Made by a program: the position numbers and the translations under genes. Positions 46,901 to 58,510 of a stretch of 64,000 bases of DNA are shown here, one piece after another. The first letter of the stretch is position 1. Each line of letters begins with the position of its first letter. The DNA comes from Pilatotrama ljubarskyi. Lineage: Eukaryota; Basidiomycota; Agaricomycetes; Polyporales; Polyporaceae. The stretch covers positions 93,333-157,332 of the forward strand of contig MU277684.1 of NCBI GenBank assembly GCA_022385805.1, given 5' to 3'. The notes beneath the pieces were generated by a model. The model had not been told where the DNA came from and did no database searches. It saw only the letters and a program-made list of their open reading frames with translations.

Positions 46901-49900
46901 TTCAACGCGATCGTCATCTTCTACATCATTGAGTTCGGCCGCCTTCTCTGCCCCGACTTCGACAAGGTGTGGTCCCTGCAGGAAGTCAATCAGCATACCG
47001 GCGACAACGACTTCTGGGTCACGATTCAGGGTACTGTCTACGACGTCTCGAACTTCATCCACGGGCAACATTCCGACGTAGCGAACCTCAATAGCAACGG
47101 CGCGGATACCCTCTCTATTGTCGCAGGCCAGGATCTGACGGAATACTTCCCTCCACCGCCGGTCATCGCTTGCCAGGGACTTGTCACGGATAAGGCTCTC
47201 GAGCTTACCCCCGCTAATTTCACTGCCGAAGCGCCTCAAGTTATGCACAGGTCAGGCGTGAACGGCTACCAGGGTTCCAAGCTCAGCGACATCAACTGGT
47301 ACACGAAGTATTTCCTGCCAAAGATCCGTCAGTTCACCAAGGGTCCCCTGGTGTGGGATAAGAATGAGATAAAGGCGCAGGCGAGCGATCCGGACAACCA
47401 GCGGTAAGTAGCTTCTTCCTGGTGCCTTTCGTTTCTGACTCACGTCTCGTAGCATGTGGGCCATTTACGAGAACGCTGTCTATGATCTCTCGGACTACAT
47501 CTACACCTCTACAACCAACACCGCGCCGCAGTACTCGTTCCTTAATTCCGACATAGTCGACATCTTCAAGCAGCAACCCGGTCAGGATATCACCAAGCCG
47601 TTAAACGACGTGCTGGGCAAGCTGGACACCACCACTAGGGAGCAGAACATGAACTGTATCAGCAACCTGTTCTACTACGGCAAGCCCGACTTCCGCAAGA
47701 CTCCGCGGTGTCAAGTGCAGAATGTCCTGCTACTGGTGTTTTCGATCATTCTCATGGTGTCAATCGGCATCAAATGTGCGTATCCCTTATTGTGCAATCG
47801 CGACGACCTTTTCTCACCTATCTCTTAGTCTTGGCTGCTCTACAACTGTCGCCCAAGAGGAATCCGGAGATGCTCGACAAGTTCGTCTTGTGTCAGGTCC
47901 CCTGTTATACGGAGGGTGAGGAATCGCTGCGGCGTACGATCGACTCCTTGGCTGCGTTGAACTACGACGACAAGCGCAAGCTGATCTTCATCATCTGCGA
48001 CGGGAACATTATCGGTACTGGCAACGACCGCACCACGCCTCGGATTGTACTGGACATTCTGGGAGTCGACCCGAAGCTGGACCCCGAGCCGCTCTTGTAC
48101 AAGGCGATCGGTGAAGGCTCTAAGCAGCTGAACTACGGCAAGGTCTACTCCGGTCTCTACGAGTTTGAAGGCCACGTCGTCCCGTGAGTCTCTTGCGCCT
48201 ACCTTCTATCATTCAACTCGCTCACATCATGCATAGATACATTGTCGTTGTGAAGGTCGGCAAGCCTACTGAGCGTACCAAACCGGGCAACAGAGGAAAG
48301 CGCGACAGTCAAATCCTCGTCATGCAGTACCTCAACCGCGTGCACTTCGATGCACCGATGGCGCCCCTCGAATTGGAGATCTATCACCAGATGCGCAACG
48401 TCATCGGCATTGACCCGGCGTTCTACGAGTACATCTTCACTGTCGATGCTGATACCGTAAGTTGTCTGCTGCATGTTTTGTGGACATGTGGCTGACGTGA
48501 CATTGTAGACGGTGACCCCCGACTCCCTCAACCGACTGGTCGCATGCGCTGCGGATGACTCCAGCATCATCGGTATCTGCGGCGAGACGAAGCTCGACAA
48601 CGAAGAGGGCTCGTGGTGGACGATGATTCAGGTCCGTGTTCATTATTCAACTCGTAAAGGATCCCAACTTATCCTCCTCAGGTGTACGAGTACTACATAT
48701 CTCACCACCTGTCGAAGGCGTTTGAGAGCTTGTTCGGTTCGGTCACCTGTTTGCCCGGCTGTTTCTCGATGTACCGCATCCGTACGGCGGACAAGGGCCG
48801 GCCGATCATCATCTCCAACCGTGTCATCGAGGAGTACGCGGAGCCCATTGTTGACACGCTGCACAAGAAGAACCTGTTCTCGCTCGGTGAAGATCGCTAC
48901 CTGACGACGCTCCTGCTCAAGCACTTCCCGACGTTCAGGACGAAGTTCACGCCGGACGCGATCGCGCACACCATCGCCCCAGAGTCGTGGCGCGTGCTGT
49001 TTTCACAGCGTCGTCGGTGGATCAACTCGACGGTCCACAACTTGTGCGAGCTGGTGTTCCTGCCGGAGCTCTTCGGGTTCTGCTGCTTCTCGATGCGGTT
49101 CTTCGTCTTCATCGACCTGCTCGGTACTCTTATCCTGCCGTCGACTGTCGTCTATGTACGTGCTGTCGTTCTGGCGTTGGATTGCCGCTGCTAACTCCGA
49201 TTGTAGCTGGTGTACCTCATCATCGTCGTCGCCATGGGCAAAGCCGCGCTTCCTATCATCTCCATCATCATGATAGCAGCCGTGTATGGTCTCCAGGTGA
49301 GTCCGTTCATGCTGTAGGGCCTCTTAGGATACTGAAGCCCTGTCTTAGGCCTTGATCTTCCTGATAAAGCGCGAGTTCATGCTCATCGGCTGGATGGTTG
49401 TCTACCTGATCTCGTACGTTGTTCCTCCCATCGGTCCTGCAGCGTGGTCGTCTCAAATGCTCCCCTTCCAGGTACCCTGTGTACAGTTTCTTCCTGCCGG
49501 TCTACGCGTTCTGGTGCATGGACGACTTCAGTTGGGGTAACACTCGTCTGGTCATTGGAGAGGGCAACAACAAGAAGGTCATCATGAACGACGATGAGAA
49601 GTACGACGATACCATGATACCCCTCAAGAAGTTCAGCGGTATGCCACCTCCCTTCATTCGGCCTTAGATGACGTTTGCTGACATTCGTGACAGAATACGA
49701 GGCTGAGGCATGGGAGACCGGTTCCCGCCACTCGGACGACACTGGCTACGGCAGCAAGTCACCCTCTCAGGGACGTTCGCGCGGTCATTCGCGAGGACAG
49801 TCCCCGCGCCCGAGCTTCCACCAGTCACAAGCGGGGGACTACTACCGCGACACGAATCTCACGAACCCGCAAGGCTCGACGCACCACCCGAACAACTCGC

Positions 49901-50512
49901 AGAGCAACCTGTCGCACTACGGCGGCGCGCCCATGGCGTCGCAGTTCGGGCTGCCGCAGCTGCCGTTTATGGGCGGCTTCGGCGGTGGGCCCGGGTCGGT
50001 GCACGGGTCGGACTACGGCGGGCACATGCCGATGCCGAACCCGCTCGCGTACCAGGGCACGGGGAGCATGTACGGGATGATGCCGCCGACGGCGCCGCGG
50101 AACACGGTGATGACGAACCTGAACATGTTCGGCGGCGCGGGGGACGTGCACGGCTCGCAGAGCGGGTTCGCGCCGCCGATGGCGCCGGGGCTGATGGGGC
50201 AGCAGCGGCCGATGTCGACGTTCTCGCTCGCGACGACGGTGAACCCGTTCGCGGGCGGGCCGAGCATGAACCCAGACCCGAGCGACGAGGAGCTGATCAC
50301 TGCGCTGCGGGCGTACTTGAGCACGCAGGATCTCATGACCGTCACGAAAAAGTGAGCCTTCATCCTTCATCTGTCGTTCGTAAACAGGGTGTCTAACGAG
50401 TGCTTGCAGGACCGTGCGAGAAGCGATGCAAGCGAGGTTCCCGAAGGCAGACCTGTCGGGGCGGAAGCAGTTCCTGAACGACGCGATCGACCAGATTCTC
50501 TCGCAGTCATAG
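43957..50512 (+). CDS. Chitin synthase with N-terminal myosin-motor-like domain (class V-type)
   Basis: Plasma-membrane polymerase of UDP-GlcNAc into chitin, delivered on vesicles. Twelve exons: 43957-44321, 44377-47403, 47453-47775, 47829-48183, 48237-48456, 48509-48631, 48682-49155, 49207-49296, 49349-49413, 49472-49638, 49694-50351 and 50410-50512; 1989 residues. Residues 1-780 are a myosin head-like region whose P-loop, split by intron 1, reads GITASGKS. Two membrane helices (around 920-975) precede a cytochrome-b5-like fold ([20 protein letters not shown]) and another helix. The glycosyltransferase core has CDGN (about 1295), DADT (about 1426), EDRYLT (about 1540) and QRRRW (about 1580), followed by clustered helices. 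After a Gly/Met-rich linker, the last residues ([40 protein letters not shown]) are a DEK_C domain. All catalytic motifs are present. Confidence 0.96.
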
Positions 50513-51207
50513 ACAGTTCGGACTCGGACGCGCGCCCAGCTGGCCCCGACGTGGTGCCATCTGCGTCGTGCGAGCGGTGGTTCGTTGGACTGTGTACATG
50601 CACGCACGGTGGTGTCGGGTCTCCCCCGCGGACTGCTCACTCATTGACAATAATGGACTTCTCTCTCTCTGGCTGTCTTCCATGCACCCTCTCAGATCAG
50701 TCTGTCTCTCGTTGCATCGAACGTTTTTACGGCCACGGACTCGCACTCGCATCATCGGTCACTATAGCAGCATTGTAGTAGTCGTTGGACCTATCTAGTT
50801 GATTTCATACTATCCGGCTCTGATTGGTCGACGTTTGTGCGGGGCCCCAGCTTGCTTGGCGGGGACTGGAGGCGCGGAGGGTTTACCATCACTGCGAGTA
50901 TGACACCGGCCATAGCTTTTCGAACCGCTCGATATTTCAGCACGATGTAGAAGAAAGCGTATGCTTGTTCATAGTATGCATCTACATCAGTGGTGTGCGC
51001 GCTGAGTGCGTGGCTGCCGAGGCTCGTGTTTTTGGACGGAGGAGGTCACGGGAGACAGGGCCGGCCCCCCACGCATTGGCAACTCAGCTCCTCCGCTGCA
51101 CTCTTCAGCACCGTCCCTCGCATTCCCCAACGTCTTGCACTCCCGGCTCCGGCTACGCCTTTCTTGGACAGCTTGCAGCTGCTCATATATGTCCAGCCCT
51201 GCCCCTG
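50513..51207. promoter_or_regulatory. Intergenic between chitin synthase and TMEM135-like gene
   Basis: 0.7 kb holding the 3' end of the chitin synthase and the promoter of the next gene. No recognisable gene. Confidence 0.5.
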
Positions 51208-53660
51208 ATGGCGTCTTCGCTCCGAACCCCAGATAGCCCCCCGCACCTCGGCCGCGCGCCCTCCTACATCCACTTCACACCTCGCCGCGCCATGGCCTCG
51301 TTCGAGAACCTCGTCGTGCTCGCAAACTACGAGGAGCACCTTCGCGAGGCGCGCAAGGTCGTCTGGCGCGACAGGGGCGAGAAACCGGTCGAGGTTGCGG
51401 ACCTGGGAGAGTGCTTTGAGCACGCGTGCCGCGGTGGTCTCCGTGCGTAGCATTCGGGCAGCGCATGTCGTCTGTTGTCGCTTACAGGTATGCCGTGTGT
51501 GTAACCAGGTGCGGGCACCATCGCGTTCGCGATCCGCTCTGGCGTGAACTTCATCCTGCTATTGACGAGAATCAAGCGAATTCCAAAGTGAGTCCCCGGC
51601 GACCGGCCAGGCTTGCGTGTCCTCCGCTAGTGTAGCTACACCGCCCGCGGAAGACGCGACGGAGCTAACCGCGCACCGTCCGCAGACGTTTTCGGCTCAG
51701 TCTGATCCGTCATGCACTGTTCGGAGAGGACTCGCTGCGATTCGCGGCCATGCTCGGTACGCATCACGTCACCTCCAGCCTGCCCACGCCCTAACGCCCG
51801 AGTGCACACAGGCTCATTCGTGGGCCTCTACAAGTTCATTCTCAACGCCCTCCCCATCCTCCTTCCCCAGCCGCAGTCCAGTCGGACAACGCACGCCCGC
51901 ACGCGCTCCCTCTTCCGCGCCTCCCTCCCCAGCACGGCGGAGCACTCCGCGGCCGACTCTCCGTTTGACGATGAGCTACTGGAGGACGTCGAGCTCGGCG
52001 TACCGCAGCCCAAGCGGAGCTCGCGACACGCGCGACTGTCCGCGAGCGCACAGGCGCATCAGGTGTGGGTGCGGAAACGCACGCGAAGGTGGTACTCTGC
52101 GTTTGCAGGTTCTGTGGCGGGCGCGATTGCGATCATGTTTGAGAAGCAGAGCAGGAGAACGGGCATCGCCCAGCAGATGTTTGTCCGGTAGGTCGACTGT
52201 CCCTGGCAGGTTCAAAGTAGAGTGAACTCAGATCGACCGCAGAGGTCTGCAAGGATCCTTCAACGCCATGTCCGACAGGCACGGTTTCAAAATTCCGCAT
52301 GGAGATGTAATCGTGTTTACGCTCTGGTAGGTCCCGTACGGAGGCCGCGACGAGGTGGCGCAAGCACTCACCGTCCTGTCAAGCTGTGGGCAGATCATGT
52401 ATGCGTTTTTGATGCGCCCAGACACGCTTCCCCCCTCCTATAACAAATGGTGGGCTCCTCTCTCTGTCAACGTCGGACTATCATGCTGACGTTTGAGTCT
52501 CCAGGATACAAGTAGCTTCCAAGGTACCGGAGGAAGCGGTGAAGATGAACTACACTCTCGTCCGCGAAGGATACTTCAGACCTGAAGACATGGAACGCGC
52601 TATGCAATATCCTGTGAGGCCTGGTCACCACGCTCCAGCTTCGTCCACGACTGAGAACTCATCTCTAGGGCATCACACCACAAAACTATGCCTACCTCGC
52701 CGACCGCCTCGCTAAAGCGCGGCTCCCCGAGGGCTTGCGCACGTACGGCCCCCACGTCGTCCCCTGCGAGGCCGTGCACCCGGACATCGACTCGTGCGTG
52801 ACGGTGCAGATCGCGCACTTCTGGGAGGTGTTCCGCTGGATGCTCCCGATCTACGGCGCGCTGCACTTCATCCCGATGATGCTCTTCCGCCGGCGCAAGT
52901 TCCTCGAGCGTCCTGCGCGCATGCTGTTGCGCGCCGCGCTCGGCACCGCGCGCAGCTCTGCGTTCCTCGGCGTGTTCGTCGTCATCTACCAGGGTGCGCC
53001 TCTTCCCGTTTCTCGTTCCCGTTCCCGTTGGGCACGGGCATTGACCTTGCTCTATCGCGGACAGCGTTCTTCTGTGGGAAACATAACCTGTACTACAAGC
53101 TCTCCGCACTGCGCTCGTCCGGCGGCGCCACCGGGCGCTCCCTCCTCGTAGCGCTGGCGAAGCGGATGCCGCCGTGGGCGGCGGAGCTGCTGATTTCGAA
53201 GTACTCGTTCTTCGTGGGCGGGCTGCTCTCCGGGCTGTCGCTGTTCGTGGAGGAGAAGAGGCGGCGGGAGGAGCTCGCCATGTACGTGTTGCCGAAGGGC
53301 CTAGAGAGCGCGTGGGTGATGGCGAGGGGGAAGGGATGGGTGTTTGGGATGGGGCGGTACGGGGACGCGTTGGTGAGTGGCTCCTAAATGTCTCCCTGAG
53401 GACGTTGGGATCTGACGCGCTGCGCGATCTGCAGTTGACGGCGATTGGGATGGGTATGGTCATGGTGAGTCCACGATTCCTCTCGGGCTTGCAAGCCATA
53501 ACTGACATGGCTACCCTCTGCAGAGCACGTATCAGGTCGGTCTCGCCCGCCACTCCTACAAGTCTGGGGATAGATACTGACCTGTTGCTGGCAGAACGAC
53601 CCGCAACATCTCTCCGGTCTCGTACGACGCATACTCTACCAGTTCATCGGGCCGAACTAG
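51208..53660 (+). CDS. TMEM135-like peroxisomal/mitochondrial membrane protein
   Basis: Twelve exons: 51208-51442, 51509-51587, 51686-51756, 51812-52187, 52243-52326, 52384-52449, 52505-52613, 52669-52993, 53065-53372, 53435-53464, 53524-53535 and 53595-53660; 586 residues. The start at 51208 adds 28 residues before the more internal ATG 51292. Conserved TMEM135-type segments: SFENLVVLANYEEHLREARK, RGGLRAGTIAFAIRSGVNFI, RHALFGEDSLRFAAMLGSFV, AFAGSVAGAIAIMFEK, GQIMYAFLMRPDTLPPSYNK, the Cys/His part HVVPCEAVHPDIDSC, LPIYGALHFIPMMLFRR, SSAFLGVFVVIYQ, KYSFFVGGLLSGLSLFVEEK. Metazoan TMEM135 affects mitochondrial dynamics and peroxisomal lipid handling; the fungal role is less clear. The 11th exon is only 12 nt (STYQ). 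Confidence 0.88.
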
Positions 53661-54487
53661 CTAACACATCACGGGCCCCTCGAAGTCTGGCGCACGGCCG
53701 TCGGGCATATACCCCCCTGCCATGCTTTGTACATTACCGTACAAATGAGTACGCGGTGCGTTGTCGCGCGGCGCTAATGAACAGAGTCTGGAATTCCTCG
53801 CCTCCAAGATGCCCGTTCGTTGACGGTCAGTATGTGCTCATCCAAATCTTCGTCCCATCTCTCGCCACTGGAGGACAGAGTACGCACGTACGGCATGGCG
53901 GTCTGATGTGGTGTCCATTTGCGCGTATCTGGCAGACGAAGGCCGGAATGTGAGCGCTACGTAATGTAGACTTGTACTGACTACTACAAGTGTCGAGGCA
54001 TGACCGATCCTCGAGGTTTCTCTTCGCCATCTCGTAGCATACCCATCTGTGCCTACGCACCGGCCTCGAGTACGTAGGTCTGCCCGATATCGAGCCGCGT
54101 TGCTTTGCGTGGTTATGAAGAGGGAGATGGTGACATTCCACACTATAGGGCCGCGGTGAGCCGATCAGAAGTCGCGCATGCGCCAATCATTCCTTGCCTA
54201 CCTGCCGTTAGACGAGCCTGGAGGTTAGACATGGATCACGCTCCGAGCCGAGGGTACAGACGAAGAGAGGACATTTCTGGGATCGTACCGTACAAGGGCA
54301 TGGGGTTCGTGAGATCCGGGGATGGCGTCTACCGGGCGTAGCTACTGGGCTAACTGCCGCGTGAAGCTTCGGAGCAAGGAGGGTAGGAGGGGAATACGGG
54401 TACTGGGGATTCAGGGTACGGAGGACATGAGATTGAGAGGACAGCTTGATGCCGCAGCCCCCCTAACAGTATGTGCCCACGCGCCTC
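53661..54487. other. Intergenic; outer repeat and inner boundary of the right arm
   Basis: About 53830-54240 resembles 61690-62115 in direct orientation. From about 54435 the inverted similarity to the left arm begins. No gene is seen. Confidence 0.5.
53830..54240 (+). repeat. Dispersed direct repeat, copy 1
   Basis: Shares ordered blocks with 61690-62115: gacgaaggccggaatgtgag versus gacaaaggccgggttgtgag, gaccgatcctcgaggtttct versus gactgatcctcgaagtttct, and gccgatcaga near a cgcgcatg. Similarity is imperfect and the ends are unclear. Confidence 0.6.
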
Positions 54488-55502
54488 TCAAGTGGAGGTG
54501 CGCTGCACCAACCAAAGACCTGCGATGCAGTCACGCTCTGCGTCAGACGACACATGCCTCATGTCGAGGCGAAGGGCTTACCTTTGTCACGGGTGTTTGG
54601 TGCTTGGTGAAACTCCAGGAGGCACCCGTCTCCGACGCACGCTAGCTCGAATGTCTGGAAAGACCCGGAGTGGCAGTGGAACTCCGGAGAGCGAGCCGTC
54701 GTGTTAGGGTGGATGGTCCAACGCGCTGCAAGGCCGACTCTTGGCGGACGACTTTGCCACGAGAGCTCCCGGACGTCGATTTTGGACTGGGCATCCACGC
54801 GCCAAACCTCGACTGAGGCCGGTTCCTCGATCCCGAACACATCGTCCCCTGAAGAGAGCGGCGTTAGGGTGAATTCGAGCGAGCATCGTTCCATCCCGTA
54901 GTCGCCAGCCCAGAATTGAGCTATGGTTGTCTCCTGCCACGCCGTCATCGACTTGGAAACGGGATTCGATCGAGCAGGTACTAACCGCTGGGGAGATCTT
55001 GACGCGACGCTCTCCTGTATAGATGGTCCCGAACGTGGAGGCCCAGTGGGGAGTATCGAGGTATACCACAGAGGGCTGCGAGCGGTTGGCAATGCCAACT
55101 GCGACAGGGAAGTTGTTGATAGGAGGAGGCGGGCTGGCGGCAGGGTTGCGATAGACAGAGTCGAACCCTATGTACGTGCTAGCGTATTCCAGGACCATAC
55201 GTGGAGACGGGGCGACGCTGCGCTGAGCGACTGCGTTGAACACGGTGACGGATGTGTTGATCACCGAGCAGAGGACTGAGAGCAAGCACGCCAAGATTAA
55301 GAAGCGACGCAAGCGATTCTCCGAGGGCCCGGGTGAGCCTGATGAGAACGCTACCAAGCAAGACGATGAGCAATATGCGACGTCGCTAGTGAGGGAAGTG
55401 ACCAGTACCTTCCTTGATAGTAGATTGTCCATCTTCCTCTTCTAGGTCATTGCACTGAGCGTCGCTGAGGAGTAGGGTGTACGGCGTTTTGTCTTCGAGC
55501 AT
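54488..55502 (-). CDS. Single-pass membrane protein with a But2-like C-terminal domain, right copy, intact
   Basis: Exons 55502-55409, 55338-54986, 54933-54582 and 54519-54488 give 276 residues. A short acidic cytosolic tail (MLEDKTPYTLLLSDAQCNDL) is followed by one membrane helix (RFLILACLLSVLCSVINTSV). A presumably luminal or extracellular domain has YIGFDSVYRNPAASPPPP, NFPVAVGIANRSQPSVVYLD, HWASTFGTIYTGERRVKISP, AQFWAGDYGMERC, RELSWQSRPPRVGLA and TFELACVGDGCLLEF. I recognise this as a family expanded in polypores whose C-terminal part resembles a But2-like beta domain; that resemblance is from memory and weak. The function is unknown. Its conserved linkage to UstYa-like B in both arms suggests a part in the same pathway or co-inheritance. 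Confidence 0.75.
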
Positions 55503-56782
55503 GGCGGCCAGAACGCTGCACTGAGGAGTAACAGTGGATGGCGGGAGTGAGCAAGAGATGCGGAAGGCGGCACTCAGGGCGGTGGAGGCGCACACAACAG
55601 CTTCTACCACCATGGGCCGTCCTGGCCCGTCCATATCCGCAGATACTACAGAGTTTCTCCACGATGACTGTACCCATCGCTTTCTGGCGCGAATATTGTC
55701 AATCAGCGCAGTGTTTGCGGAGCTACGGCAGGCAACCGCATACCTTCAAGACGGAGTCCCGGGCGTAAACTGTAATTTCCACGGCCGCAGTGGTGTTAAG
55801 CAGGAGCGGCAGCATGAGAAGGGTTCGACCCGGTGTTTCGTAGTTGGATCCACACTTCGTAGCGCCGAGCGACTTGGCTGTTTGGAAAGGACCAGGGCAT
55901 GTTACAGTGTTAGTACGTATCACTCATTCACTCAATCGAGCTCAGGTGGTCTGCTCGGCGTCTCGGGGGCGTCTCGGACGCAGGCCGTATTGACTGAGAG
56001 CTAAGAGAAACAGTGGAAGGAAACGAATCTCTTTATCCGCCTTCCAAGGCAGACATCGTCGGAAGAAAGCAGCACCGCTAGCCGCCTCACCAAGGTTTAG
56101 CACAGGAGAGCATGGACACGAGCTCAGTATGTAGTTCAGGTTACGGTGACCCATGGGAGGTAAACCTATGGCGCTCTCCTGGAGCCACACAAAGTTACAC
56201 AGCAAGACTGACAGCTTCGCCTGTGCATGGACCCCTGGCACCGCTTGCTTGTCACCTCCCGTGCCAGTACTTCAGCAGCTTCATCCGTGTCGCGCGCGTA
56301 TAAGCGGGCGGGTGACCTCGCGAAGAACTTCGTACCCAACAAAGTTCTTCTTCCTCAAGCCTGGCCTCGCCGCGATGACCGTGGCGAGACGACATCCCTG
56401 GCCACGCTGACTGATCATTGGTGGATGTGGCAGTGGAAGGCCCGCCACCAGCCTGAGGTGAGCGTCGCCCTCGAGAGTCGTAATTGTGCGAGACACCGTA
56501 ATCCCTGACACCGAAGGAGCATTTTTCCTGATCAGAGTTCACCTCGTGCTGTCCGATGGGGGAACATGTGGTCACCTCGGACTCGACCTCTGATTCGAAG
56601 CTGAAGGTTACTTACCGGGGCGAGTCACTCGATGAGCGAACAAGGCGTCCCTCGACTCAGCCCAGTCGGCAACCGCTCCATTCGCACTATCCGTCGGCTT
56701 GTCGTGAGCTCCCCTCTTCGCTGCTCTGATGCACGGCTGACGAACACTCACAGCTGACAGTGGAAGACTACTCCCAGCTCGC
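55503..56782. promoter_or_regulatory. Divergent intergenic region, right arm
   Basis: 1.3 kb between the membrane-protein gene (minus) and UstYa-like B (plus), equivalent to 33774-34993. No gene is seen. Confidence 0.5.
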
Positions 56783-57523
56783 ATGCATTCCTCGTCGCTC
56801 TCCGCGGTGGCTATTAGCGTCCTCGCTTGCCTAACCACCGCAAACATCCTCACGATCCTCCTGTCGCCCTGGAAGCCGCCGAAGACTCACCACAACGCAC
56901 GACAGTACAGTAAGTGAACAGCTTATACTCAGAGAGCTGTTTGGACAACGGTTTCACTCCCAGCATACGTTGGCGAGGACTTTCCGGAATGGCTTCCGCT
57001 GCCGTCTGCCAATCCGGTCGCGATGGTCGTCGAGAATCCGGCCCGCTACTCCATCTCCGGCCTCGATGCTCGCGAGGATTGGGCGGCGAACACTCCGAAG
57101 GGCTATAGCTACGTGCGCCTTGGTCCGGAGCACCGGTCATTCGCGCTGTCGATGTTCCACGAGCTGCACTGTCTGCGCCTTATGCGTTCGGCGCTGGCCG
57201 GCGACCACACATCCGCGACCCGCGAGCATTATGCCCACTGCCTGGTTTATCTCCGCCAGCTGGTCCTCTGCAACCCCGACCTCACCCTCGAACCTCCCGA
57301 TGTCATGCAGCACGACTATGAAGTGAAACAGGACGGCTCCGTGCACGTCTGTCAGGATTGGAGGCAGGTATACGATGCGATGGCGGCTAACTGGAAGGAG
57401 TGGCGGGTTGTACGTCAGATGGGTTTCCATCTGAAGACTGATGGTGCTGCGGACGCATGTAAGTACTCGGACGTCAACGAGTCGCTGAAGCTGATATCTT
57501 GGCAGGAATCCAACAGCTCTTAA
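56783..57523 (+). CDS. UstYa-like (DUF3328) protein B, right copy, both HxxHC motifs intact
   Basis: Exons 56783-56909 and 56964-57523 give 228 residues. The membrane anchor is SSLSAVAISVLACLTTANIL. The domain has PARYSISGLDAREDWAANTP, FHELHCLRLMR (first HxxHC), HYAHCLVYLRQLVLCNPDLT (second HxxHC) and CQDWRQVYDAM. The intron sits at the same place and phase as in the left copy. The C-terminal tail differs: a possible 5' splice site (gtaagt at 57460) would end the protein about 20 residues earlier, so the last residues are uncertain. The intact metal or thiol motifs suggest a working enzyme. The gene is followed by the precursor on the same strand after 730 bp. Confidence 0.9.
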
Positions 57524-58252
57524 AGTGGAGGCTAGGGCCGCCCACGCCTGTAAAGTCGAACTATAGCCGTATGCTTCACGTAGAAATTGTACGCCTCACG
57601 TTGGACTTGTATGCCTCGCATTGTTATATGCCCCTGAGCTTTGGATTGGCTTCCGTCACGAAATGTACTGTCGAACCTACTCCCTACGCACACTGCATTT
57701 GCAGAGCTGTGACGCCGGAGGACAGAAATATTAATGTCATTCTAGTAAACTCACTCGGACGTACGCTCCCTCGCGGCCGAATAGATGTGCCACTGTTACT
57801 TGAGAACTGAGAAGGTATGTATCCAAGTCGGACAAAAGAAGAGGCAAGATCTCGATGATGAGTCCCCGTTGCCATTTGTTGAAGCCTAGGCCGCCTAAGC
57901 GCTGTCAGCAGTGGTATGCGCAAGGTACTCGGTGGACTTGCTTTCCCTCAGGAACGTCTAGAGAAGTCATGCCGGCCTCACTGCGGTGATGCGGGGCAGT
58001 CGCTGTAGAGTTTGCGTTATGGCGGCACAGGCTACTATCTTACCACCGTAACAGTACTATAGTCGTGCCGCAGTGCACCGTGCACTAGCATTCGGAGGGG
58101 TAGCTTTTCCGCGGTGTCTCCATCCGGGACGATGAGAGGAATGGGAGCCTCGGGGAACTTGTATAAAAGACCAAGAGCTCTGGATACAGAGAGCGCAGTT
58201 CGACAGAGCACTACGCCCTCCGACACTGCACTTTCTCCCCCTATCACTCACC
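57524..58252. promoter_or_regulatory. Spacer with promoter of the right precursor gene
   Basis: 0.73 kb; the last 100 bp contain the TATA box (58162) and 5' UTR of the precursor. No gene is seen. Confidence 0.5.
58162..58169 (+). promoter_or_regulatory. TATA box of the right precursor gene
   Basis: TATAAAAG 91 nt before the ATG at 58253, followed by accaagagctct, as in the left arm. Preservation of box, spacing and flank in both diverged arms points to selection on expression. Confidence 0.75.
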
Positions 58253-58510
58253 ATGAAGTTCTTCGTCGCCTTCCTTGCACTCTTTGGCGTGGCCGTCGCT
58301 CTCGGCATCCCCGAAGGCGTCGAGCGTAAGTCGTCTAATACTTCCTGAGGACCGTGCGCGGGACGAAGGGTAACATATTTCGCAGGTCGGGCCTGCAACG
58401 CACCGTACTATGAACTGGACGTCTCCGTCAACTCCTTGGAGGGTGAGGACGGCGAGTTCCCTGGGTCCGCCGTCCCAATCAAGCGCGACTGCAACACTGG
58501 GAGGTTCTGA
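58253..58510 (+). CDS. Small secreted peptide precursor, right copy
   Basis: Exons 58253-58325 and 58386-58510 give 65 residues. The signal peptide MKFFVAFLALFGVAVAL is followed by GIPEGVER, where an Arg-Arg arises across the splice junction. The middle reads ACNAPYYELDVSVNSL, then the block EDGEFPGSAVPIKR with the Lys-Arg site, and the tail DCNTGRF. Compared with the left copy, signal peptide, intron position, GEFPGSAVP, KR and a Cys-containing seven-residue tail ending RF are kept. The middle changes in length and sequence but keeps adjacent Tyr residues. This pattern (constant leader and processing site, variable middle) is expected of a peptide natural product or an effector. It is followed by the broken UstYa-like A. 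Confidence 0.75.
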
